Origin: Flavobacterium urocaniciphilum
GTDB lineage: Bacteria > Bacteroidota > Bacteroidia > Flavobacteriales > Flavobacteriaceae
Assembly: GCF_900110615.1 (NCBI RefSeq)
Contig: NZ_FOEI01000003.1
Location: forward strand, 1 to 64,000
DNA length: 64,000 nt
Direction of reading: 5' to 3'
The position numbers and the translations under genes were made by a program. The notes beneath the pieces are model-generated. The model did no database searches, had not been told where the DNA came from, and was given only the letters and a program-made list of their open reading frames with translations. Shown one piece after another: positions 18,377 to 25,450 of the stretch. Every line of letters starts with the position of its first letter. The stretch's first letter is position 1.

Positions 18377-19279
18377 TTATTTTAAAATAAAGTGAATGTA
18401 AACTGGAATAATTGCAAACAAGATTGGTACAATTACAGAGAATAATTTACCAAATGTTTTAATAGCAGGCGTAAACTTGTTGTTTATTCCTAATGATTGG
18501 AATGCGCTTTGGAAACCATGCCATAAATGGAATCCTAAAATTGCCATTGATAAAACATAAAAAATTGTAAACACTAAACCTTCATTTGGAATTACATTAA
18601 ATAATCTTGCTTTACTTTTGAAAAAAGAAATCGTTAATTTATGTAAGTCTTTATAACCTTCAAATAATACATCATTATTCTTTTTGTTAACAATTTTATT
18701 TCCATCGATATAGATATCAGCAATTGGTTGTTTTTTCAAAATATTGTTATCAAAAACTGGACCTTGAACTGGTACGTTTTGTTGTGGAGATTCTGGAGTA
18801 GCAATTAACATATATTGTTTTGCTCCAACATTAGGATCAACAATTTCCTTAACTAATAAAGGCATTCCAGTTCCAAATTTCATTTTAGCCCAGAAATTAA
18901 TCATATGTGTTGCGATAAAAAACAGAACTAAAGTTCCTAATACAGCCATATTTCTAGAAGAAAAAGAAGTATTTGCACTTGAATTGTTCATTGCATATGC
19001 AACAGGACGCGCTTTCTTGTTTTGAATTGCTAAATAAATACCGTCAATTGCATGAAATAAAATTGAAATGTATGTCACGTAAGACATAATTTTAATTAAC
19101 GGATTTGTTGTCATGAACAATGCATATTTATTGAATTGTAATGCACCTTCATAACCAGACTTAAACAACTGAAGATTTCCTATTAAATGCCCAACTAAGA
19201 ACAAGCATAAGAACAATCCAGTAAGTGCCATCCAGTATTTTTTTGCAATAGATGACTTTAAAAATGCTGATTTTGCCAT
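18377..19279 (-). CDS. sdhC: Succinate dehydrogenase cytochrome b subunit, with loop insertion
   Basis: The 300-residue membrane anchor has five hydrophobic helices and the conserved histidines expected to bind two hemes (H31 in GHLIGNL, H76, H125 and H251/H254 in FHLWHGFQSAF). Relatives are usually about 220-230 residues. Here about 75-85 extra residues (roughly 141-225), hydrophilic and not heme-related, sit between the third and fourth helices. The start MAKSAFLKSSIAKKYW at 19279 is chosen over 19321, which would add 14 codons not typical of the family. It is first in sdhCAB; a TTG-N20-TATTTTTG promoter lies upstream. Confidence 0.93.
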   Translation of the reverse strand: MAKSAFLKSSIAKKYWMALTGLFLCLFLVGHLIGNLQLFKSGYEGALQFNKYALFMTTNPLIKIMSYVTYISILFHAIDGIYLAIQNKKARPVAYAMNNSSANTSFSSRNMAVLGTLVLFFIATHMINFWAKMKFGTGMPLLVKEIVDPNVGAKQYMLIATPESPQQNVPVQGPVFDNNILKKQPIADIYIDGNKIVNKKNNDVLFEGYKDLHKLTISFFKSKARLFNVIPNEGLVFTIFYVLSMAILGFHLWHGFQSAFQSLGINNKFTPAIKTFGKLFSVIVPILFAIIPVYIHFILK

Positions 19280-19318
19280 AATTATAGTTAAAATTAATTT
19301 GTGTTTTAATAATGTTAG

Positions 19319-19349
19319 CAAAAATAAAGGTTATAAGTAACACTTACAA
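19319..19349 (-). promoter_or_regulatory. Promoter of sdhCAB
   Basis: On the minus strand, TTG (complement of 19347-19349) and TATTTTTG (complement of 19319-19326) are 20 bp apart, about 40 bp upstream of the SdhC start. Confidence 0.6.
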
Positions 19350-19417
19350 CCTTTGAAAGATAATTTATAATGATTTTAAATGAATTTAACTTTTGTTGAA
19401 ATTCAGTACTTTAGCTA

Positions 19418-20293
19418 TTAATTAACAATAGAAAAACTAGGAATTAAACCTCTTAAACCCATGTCGACCACATTTTCACCTGCAGATGGTTCAAATTTTC
19501 CGTCAGCATTGACTTCTTGCCACTCAAAACTATTGTTAATGGATAACGATAATTCAACTTCTACATTTTTAGTTTCATTACCTGTAACTACAAAATTATT
19601 TAAAAATTTTCCGGTTACTAAACATGATCCTGCAGGAATTGGAGAAGTAGCCGCAATTGGATTCGGAACAGTTGTTGCTCCAGCTGCAGTTTGACCAGAA
19701 GTGTAATAGCCAACTGATGGAATTCCAAAAGCCCAATACCCTTGTAATTTATCATCATTAACTGTAAACACATTACTACCTATACTATGTGTGGTGATGT
19801 AATTATTATAACCTACAAAACTTGCCAAAGTTCCAACATAGTTATTTCCGCTAGCTAAAACATTTATATTATAGTTTTGATAGGATAACGAACACCTTAC
19901 ATATTCATACGTTCCAACAGGTAGGTTTTTTAAAGGAATAGTTAAAAAGGCCTCTCCTTGTGCTACTATCTTAGCCTGACTAAAATCTATTGCATTGGCT
20001 CCACCTAAAGTAGTTGATGGACCAGTATATAAAATGGCGCCTTGTCCTACTTGCGTTAAAGCATTTGGGGTAAACTCTAAATAATGTGCACTTATGCTGT
20101 TAAAAATGGGCGATTGAGCTGCATTTCCAGCAGCAACCGTAGATGGCTGTCCGATATTATTCAATCGAACTTGCGTAGGATCGAACTTGAATTTGATTAT
20201 CAATTGCGGTTCTATATTTTGAGTATCATCTTCGTCTGTACATGAAAAATTGATAAAAGATAACGCTAATAGAATTAAAATTTTTACTCTCAT
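19418..20293 (-). CDS. Hypothetical lipoprotein
   Basis: I do not recognise a characterised family. The 291-residue protein has a lipoprotein signal peptide (cysteine 18 in INFSCTDEDD) and a beta-rich body with long Gly/Ala/Thr/Asn stretches, ending in FEWQEVNADGKFEPSAGENVVDMG. Its general shape recalls the MbnP-like lipoproteins of Bacteroidota, but I see no diagnostic motif. The start overlaps the stop of the VPS10/BNR gene by four bases (ATGA), so it is translationally coupled and may act with it at the cell surface. Codon use matches its neighbours. Confidence 0.75.
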   Translation of the reverse strand: MRVKILILLALSFINFSCTDEDDTQNIEPQLIIKFKFDPTQVRLNNIGQPSTVAAGNAAQSPIFNSISAHYLEFTPNALTQVGQGAILYTGPSTTLGGANAIDFSQAKIVAQGEAFLTIPLKNLPVGTYEYVRCSLSYQNYNINVLASGNNYVGTLASFVGYNNYITTHSIGSNVFTVNDDKLQGYWAFGIPSVGYYTSGQTAAGATTVPNPIAATSPIPAGSCLVTGKFLNNFVVTGNETKNVEVELSLSINNSFEWQEVNADGKFEPSAGENVVDMGLRGLIPSFSIVN

Positions 20294-22899
20294 TTTCTTT
20301 CTTTTATGGTTAATGTTTGGGTTACTTTTTTACCATTTGCCTCTAATTCAATTGTGTATTTTCCAACTGGTAAATAGCATTTTTTATTTGAAGCTGGTGT
20401 AATTTTTAATTTTGAATCTTTCTTTTCTAAAGCTAATTTAGTTTTTTCATCAATACTTAAATCATAATCTAGTTTTAACATGCCTTTTTCAGCTTTAGCT
20501 TGTCTATTCAAAACAATTATTCCGTCTTTATTTTTTATTGTCAAAATTGTATTTGCTTGATCTTTTAAATAATACCAAAGTTCAATATTTGGAACATTTT
20601 CCTTAGCCCAAGTGTATGGCTTATTACCCCAATTTTTAGAATAAAAAACATCTTCTAAAGCAAATAACGCCAATCTTTCTTTCTTTATTGCATCGTTAAC
20701 TTGCTGAATATTAGCAATATTAACTTTATACAAAGAACGACCATGAGTAGCTACAATTAAATCTTTTTCTCTAGTTTGAATGACTAAATCATGAACTGCC
20801 ACATTAGGAATCTCATTTGAAAAATCTTGCCAAGTTTGTCCACCATCTATCGAAATAAACAATCCATTATCTGTTCCTAAATACAAAATATTTTCATTTT
20901 CAGAATCTTCTAAAATTACGTTAGCCGCATTTTGATTGAAGTTTTGCGTTAATAATTTCCAAGTTGAACCTAAATCTTCAGAAACATAAGCATACGTAGT
21001 GAAATTATCATTTCTATACCCGTTTAAAGTGATGTACATTCTATCTTTTTTAAAGTTGGAAAATCGTACACGAGAAACCCATAATCCTTGTGGCAAACTA
21101 CTTGAAACTTTCATCCAATTTTCCCCACCATTTTTAGTCACATGAATATTTCCATCATCCGTTCCAACTACTAATTGCCCGAATTTAAACTTACTTTCAG
21201 CAATTGAAGTAATAGTTCCAAAAGGTACGTTCCCTTCAACTTTTCCATTAGTTAAATCAGTAGATATTTTCTCCCAATCTTTTCCTTGATTCATGGACCT
21301 AAACAAATATTGTCCACCAAAGTAAATTATATCTTGATTGTGTTGAGATAGTAAAATAGGAGTTTGCCAATTGAATCGGTAAGGCTCTTCTTTTTTATCA
21401 GCTCTTGGAGTAATGTATTCTCTTTTACCAGATTTTCTATCTATTTTAAAATAAGCACCAAACTGAGAACCAGTATAAACCAAATTATTGGTTCTAGTAT
21501 CTATTTGGACTTGCATTCCGTCTCCTCCACTTAAAAATTCATAAGGATATTTTCCGTTTTGTAACCATTCAGGATTCGATTCATAATCATTTGGACCAGC
21601 CCAAACACCATTATCTTGCAAACCTCCATAAACTTCATAATTTTCTTTATTATCAACATTTACCGTATAAAATTGTCCAACGGCTTGGTTGTTGCATTTT
21701 ACCCAATGTTTACCATTATCGTAAGTAATATTAACTCCTCCATCATTTCCATTGATAACATGATTTGGATTTTTAGGATTCACCCAACATACATGGTGAT
21801 CTGCATGAACATTATCTTTATCAATTGTTTCAAATGATTTTCCACCATCATTGGAAAAAATCAAAGGAACAGCAGATATATATAATCTATTTTCATTAGA
21901 TGCATCTACAGTAATATCAGCAAAATAATAACCATACGAATAAAACGCATCATTAATAAATGTATCATGTGTTTTTTTCCATGTTTTACCAGCATCAATT
22001 GTTTTATAAATTTCTGCACCGATTACTTCTGTTTCGGCTAAATTCGTATTAGGAACATTTGCTTTTTCAGCTTTTGCATTTGGTTTTAAATTTTGATTAT
22101 CTACAATGGCATAAGCAATATTTTCATTGAAAGAAGTTACACCAATTCTACCTATTCCAGCGTTACTAGGAAATCCAGAATTGGCATCAATTTTTTTCCA
22201 AGTGGTTCCTGCATCTTCACTTTTATATATTCCCGAACCAATTCCGTTGCCTTTAAAATTATTCGCTTTACGTTCTCTTTCCCACGCAGCCGCAAACATT
22301 ATTTTTGGATTATTTGGCGCGAAACTGATATCAATTATTCCAGTATCTTCATTGATGAATAAGGTTTTTGTCCATGTTTTTCCACCATCTGTTGTTTTAA
22401 AAACACCGCGTTCTTCATTTTTTGAATATAAATGTCCTAAAACACCCACTACAATTTCATTATTATTATTCGGGTTGATCCAAATTTTCGAAATATGATG
22501 ACTATCTGGAAAACCAATATTGGTCCATGTTTTTCCTTTATCCGTTGATTTTAAAACTCCAATTCCAGCATAGGAAGAACGAGACGAATTTACTTCACCT
22601 GTTCCAACTAAAATCAATCCCGATTTCCAATCGACTGCTACACAACCCACATTTTGCGTTGGTGCGTTATCCATTACCGATTCAAAACTTATTCCGTTAT
22701 TGTTCGTATACCATAAACCTCCAGTTGCATAAGCCGCATAAAATTCAGTTGGATTGGCATCATTTACCGCTAAATCGACAATTCGGCCACTCATGATAGT
22801 CGGACCAATATTTTGAAATTTTACAGATTGAAATTCACTCACTTGAGCAAAAGAGAAGAATGCGCTCAGAAAAGAAACTAAAACAACTAATTTTTTCAT
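20290..22899 (-). CDS. VPS10/sortilin-like BNR-repeat secreted protein
   Basis: The 869-residue exported protein has a signal peptide (MKKLVVLVSFLSAFFSFAQ) and about ten Asp-box (BNR) repeats of the S/T-x-D-x-G-x-x-W type, among them STDKGKTWTN, TTDGGKTWTK, SEDAGTTWKK, SMNQGKDWEK, TKNGGENWMK and SIDGGQTWQD. These build one or two large beta propellers, as in sortilin/VPS10 and xyloglucanase-type proteins. The last 150 residues form a beta-sandwich tail ending in TQTLTIKERK. No sialidase active-site arginines or glycosidase motif could be assigned, so binding or scaffolding is as likely as catalysis. A -7 box lies at 22920. The next gene overlaps by four bases. Confidence 0.83.
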   Translation of the reverse strand: MKKLVVLVSFLSAFFSFAQVSEFQSVKFQNIGPTIMSGRIVDLAVNDANPTEFYAAYATGGLWYTNNNGISFESVMDNAPTQNVGCVAVDWKSGLILVGTGEVNSSRSSYAGIGVLKSTDKGKTWTNIGFPDSHHISKIWINPNNNNEIVVGVLGHLYSKNEERGVFKTTDGGKTWTKTLFINEDTGIIDISFAPNNPKIMFAAAWERERKANNFKGNGIGSGIYKSEDAGTTWKKIDANSGFPSNAGIGRIGVTSFNENIAYAIVDNQNLKPNAKAEKANVPNTNLAETEVIGAEIYKTIDAGKTWKKTHDTFINDAFYSYGYYFADITVDASNENRLYISAVPLIFSNDGGKSFETIDKDNVHADHHVCWVNPKNPNHVINGNDGGVNITYDNGKHWVKCNNQAVGQFYTVNVDNKENYEVYGGLQDNGVWAGPNDYESNPEWLQNGKYPYEFLSGGDGMQVQIDTRTNNLVYTGSQFGAYFKIDRKSGKREYITPRADKKEEPYRFNWQTPILLSQHNQDIIYFGGQYLFRSMNQGKDWEKISTDLTNGKVEGNVPFGTITSIAESKFKFGQLVVGTDDGNIHVTKNGGENWMKVSSSLPQGLWVSRVRFSNFKKDRMYITLNGYRNDNFTTYAYVSEDLGSTWKLLTQNFNQNAANVILEDSENENILYLGTDNGLFISIDGGQTWQDFSNEIPNVAVHDLVIQTREKDLIVATHGRSLYKVNIANIQQVNDAIKKERLALFALEDVFYSKNWGNKPYTWAKENVPNIELWYYLKDQANTILTIKNKDGIIVLNRQAKAEKGMLKLDYDLSIDEKTKLALEKKDSKLKITPASNKKCYLPVGKYTIELEANGKKVTQTLTIKERK

Positions 22900-22919
22900 A
22901 TTTGATAAATTGATTTCTT

Positions 22920-22927
22920 CAAAATTA
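22920..22927 (-). promoter_or_regulatory. -7 box of the VPS10/BNR operon
   Basis: The complement reads TAATTTTG, 20 bp upstream of the start codon. Confidence 0.5.
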
Positions 22928-22963
22928 ACAGAATATTTTGATAAGTATTCCTTTGAAAGTTAT

Positions 22964-22971
22964 TATTTTTG
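22964..22971 (+). promoter_or_regulatory. -7 box of the aminopeptidase P gene
   Basis: TATTTTTG lies 28 bp upstream of the ATG. A TTTG at 22937-22940 is 23 bp further upstream. Confidence 0.55.
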
Positions 22972-22999
22972 AAATCTTATATTTAAAAATTACGACACA

Positions 23000-24292
23000 A
23001 TGAAGTATTTACCAATTAATCGTGAACTTTTCATTAAAAACAGAAAAAACTTTATGGCTCAAATGAAGCCAAACGGAGTTGCTGTTTTTAATTCCAATGA
23101 TATTTATCCGGTTTCTGCTGATAGTACCTTACCATTTGCACAACATAGAGATATATTTTATTTATCGGGAGTAGATCAAGAAGAAAGTATCTTATTATTA
23201 TTTCCTGATGCACCTTATGAGCATTTAAAAGAAATATTATTCTTAAAAGAAACAAATGAACATATTGCTATTTGGGAAGGTGAAAAACTTACAAAAGAAA
23301 GAGCATTTGAAGTAGCTGGAATTAAATCGGTGTATTGGTTACAAGATTTTCATAAAGTATTGAAAGAAGTAATGATGTATGCTGATACGATGTACATCAA
23401 CACAAACGAACATTATCGTGCTGCTGTAGAAACAGAAACACGTGAGGATCGTTTCATCAAATGGTGGAAAAATGAATATCCTGCACATAAAGTAGAAAAA
23501 TCGAATCCAATTTTACAACGTTTACGTTCGGTAAAAGACCAAATTGAGTTAGATTTAATTCAGAATGCGTGTAATATTACCGAAAAAGGAGTTAGAAGAT
23601 TATTAAATTTCGTAAAACCTGGTGTGACTGAATATGAAATTGAAGCCGAATTAGCGCATGAATTTTTACGCAATCGTTCGAAAGGTTTTGCTTACACTCC
23701 AATTATTGCTTCTGGAAATAATGCGAATGTTTTACATTATATTGAGAACAATCAGGTTTGTAATGCGGGTGATTTAATTTTATTAGATGTTGGTGCAGAA
23801 TATGCTAATTATTCTTCAGATTTAACTCGTATGATTCCGGTTTCAGGAAGATTTACAGATAGACAACGCGCGGTTTACAATGCCGTTTTAAATGTGAAAA
23901 ACGAAGCAACAAAAATGTTAGTTCCTGGAACATTATGGAAACAATACCATGTGGAAGTTGGTAAAGTAATGACATCAGAATTATTAGGTTTAGGATTAAT
24001 CGACAAAGCAGATGTTCAGAATGAAAATCCGGATTGGCCAGCCTATAAAAAATATTTCATGCACGGAACGTCGCATCATTTAGGTTTGGACACACACGAT
24101 TACGGATTATTACATGAACCTATGCAAGCAAATATGGTTTTCACGGTGGAACCAGGAATTTATATTCCAGCAGAAGGATTTGGTATTCGTTTAGAAGATG
24201 ATGTGGTTATTCAGCCAACTGGAGCACCATTTAATTTAATGAAATATATTCCGATTGAAGCGGATGAAATTGAATCGATAATGAATTCTTAA
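23000..24292 (+). CDS. Aminopeptidase P family protein (Xaa-Pro aminopeptidase)
   Basis: The 430-residue cytosolic metallopeptidase has the N-terminal creatinase-like domain (residues 1-170) and the pita-bread catalytic domain. The five dinuclear metal ligands are visible: LLDVGAEY (Asp near 258), SSDLTR (Asp near 269), HGTSHHLGLDTHD (His near 353), TVEPGIY (Glu near 382) and IRLEDDV (Glu near 396). It removes N-terminal residues before proline. It is monocistronic, with a -7 box upstream and a strong terminator downstream. Confidence 0.94.
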   Translation: MKYLPINRELFIKNRKNFMAQMKPNGVAVFNSNDIYPVSADSTLPFAQHRDIFYLSGVDQEESILLLFPDAPYEHLKEILFLKETNEHIAIWEGEKLTKERAFEVAGIKSVYWLQDFHKVLKEVMMYADTMYINTNEHYRAAVETETREDRFIKWWKNEYPAHKVEKSNPILQRLRSVKDQIELDLIQNACNITEKGVRRLLNFVKPGVTEYEIEAELAHEFLRNRSKGFAYTPIIASGNNANVLHYIENNQVCNAGDLILLDVGAEYANYSSDLTRMIPVSGRFTDRQRAVYNAVLNVKNEATKMLVPGTLWKQYHVEVGKVMTSELLGLGLIDKADVQNENPDWPAYKKYFMHGTSHHLGLDTHDYGLLHEPMQANMVFTVEPGIYIPAEGFGIRLEDDVVIQPTGAPFNLMKYIPIEADEIESIMNS

Positions 24293-24295
24293 TTC

Positions 24296-24325
24296 AGTAT
24301 TCAGTGGTCAGTTTTTAGTGGTCAG
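24296..24325 (+). repeat. Short direct repeats (CAGTGGTCAG type)
   Basis: CAGTGGTCAG at 24302-24311 and AGTGGTCAG at 24317-24325 are imperfect tandem copies of an intergenic sequence type common in flavobacteria. Confidence 0.5.
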
Positions 24326-24329
24326 ATAT

Positions 24330-24353
24330 AACGGTTTACTTTCGTAAACCGTT
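24330..24353 (+). terminator. Terminator of the aminopeptidase P gene
   Basis: AACGGTTTAC, loop TTTC and GTAAACCGTT form a 10 bp stem followed by T6. Confidence 0.92.
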
Positions 24354-24420
24354 TTTTTTATTCTTATTTGTCTAGTAAAAGTAGTTTTTGATCATTTTGT
24401 AAAATAAAACGAATCGGAAA

Positions 24421-24460
24421 AACTTTGCGAACTTTGCGAAAATCTTTTTGTCCTTTGCGG
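24421..24460 (+). repeat. Tandem ACTTTGCGA repeats
   Basis: Two adjacent ACTTTGCGA units (24422-24439) and a related CTTTGCGG (24453-24460) form part of a dispersed intergenic repeat type. Its last part overlaps the -33 region of the next gene. Confidence 0.5.
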
Positions 24461-24476
24461 TTAAATCTTACTTTTG
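24447..24476 (+). promoter_or_regulatory. Promoter of the alpha/beta hydrolase gene
   Basis: TTTG at 24447-24450, an 18 bp spacer and TACTTTTG at 24469-24476 closely match the Bacteroidota promoter consensus. Confidence 0.7.
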
Positions 24477-24509
24477 CAAGATAAATTATTCAACAACAAA
24501 CAATAAACT

Positions 24510-25295
24510 TTGAACTACAAACAAACATTTTTTAAAAACACAAAAATCGCCTACACCGATACTGGAAAAGGCACGACTGTAGTTCTATTACATGGTTTTT
24601 TGGAAAACAGTACCATGTGGAAGTATTTGGCGCCTATTTTAGCTAAAAAAAATCGTGTGGTTTGTATTGATTTATTAGGTCATGGTCAAACCGATTGTTT
24701 GGGTTATGTGCACAGTATGGAAGATATGGCTGATGCTGTTCATCATGTTTTAACCGATTTAAAAATTAGAAAAGCTATTTTTGTTGGACATTCGATGGGT
24801 GGTTATGTAGCGTTGGCTTTCGCCGAATTGTATCCAGAATTTATGAAAGGTTTGGTGTTGCTAAATTCGACTTCTCGTGCGGATAGCGACGAACGCATTG
24901 CGAACCGAACTCGTGCGATAAAAGCGGTCAAACAAAATTATGTAGCAGCGGTTCGAATGAGTATTGCGAATTTATTTTCGGAAGAAAACCGTGAAAAACT
25001 GATTGAACAAATTGAATGGGTTCGTGAAGAAGCGTTACAAACTCCTTTACAAGGAATTATTGCGGCTCAAGAAGGCATGAAATTGCGTAAAGATCGTGAA
25101 GTGATTTTACATTTTGCGCCGTATCCAATTATGTTAATCTTAGGAAAAAAAGATCCTGTTTTAAATTACGAAGAAAATGTAGAACAAGTGGAAGGCACAA
25201 AAGTTCAATTGGTAACTTTCAACGACGGACATATGAGTCACCTCGAAAACCAAGCAGAATTGGAGAAAGTTTTAGTTGGGTTTTTGAAAATGTAA
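24510..25295 (+). CDS. Alpha/beta hydrolase, probable TTG start
   Basis: The 261-residue protein is an alpha/beta-fold hydrolase. The oxyanion segment LLHGFLEN is near residue 27, the nucleophile elbow GHSMGGYVAL near 92 (serine nucleophile), the acid in GKKDPVLNY near 213 and the catalytic histidine in DGHMSHLEN near 240. The substrate is unknown. No in-frame ATG precedes the first conserved strand; the only suitable initiation codon is TTG at 24510, preceded by a good promoter at 24447-24476. An ATG start would remove the oxyanion motif. Confidence 0.87.
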   Translation: MNYKQTFFKNTKIAYTDTGKGTTVVLLHGFLENSTMWKYLAPILAKKNRVVCIDLLGHGQTDCLGYVHSMEDMADAVHHVLTDLKIRKAIFVGHSMGGYVALAFAELYPEFMKGLVLLNSTSRADSDERIANRTRAIKAVKQNYVAAVRMSIANLFSEENREKLIEQIEWVREEALQTPLQGIIAAQEGMKLRKDREVILHFAPYPIMLILGKKDPVLNYEENVEQVEGTKVQLVTFNDGHMSHLENQAELEKVLVGFLKM

Positions 25296-25331
25296 CCAAA
25301 AAGTTAGCAAATTATTAGAGTTTTATTTTTT

Positions 25332-25442
25332 GCCACGAATTGACGAATATTAAATAAAAATCAACGATAATTATTCGAATAATTATCGACAAAGTCGATA
25401 CGAATCAAAAGTTACAAAATAAAAAATTCGAGAATTCGTGGC
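25332..25442. repeat. 111 bp REP/MITE-like element with inverted ends, copy A
   Basis: It begins GCCACGAATTGACGAAT and ends ATTCGAGAATTCGTGGC; the ends are inverted repeats matching at 15 of 17 positions. The inside is AT-rich, with CGATAATTATTCGAATAA and a small ATCGACAAAGTCGAT palindrome. It shares ends and core, in the same orientation, with 34246-34357, and stops 9 bp before the addB-like stop codon. Confidence 0.85.
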
Positions 25443-25450
25443 AGAAAATA

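Noticed and set aside
19330..19341. GTTATAAGTAAC near the sdh promoter as a third copy of the GTAAC/GTTAC operator
   Set aside because: The half-sites are in the opposite order (GTTA..GTAAC instead of GTAAC..GTTAC) and the spacing differs, so it is not the same site.
20290..22899. Sialidase (because of the Asp-box repeats)
   Set aside because: Asp boxes are shared by many propellers. The arginine triad and FRIP motif of sialidases were not found.
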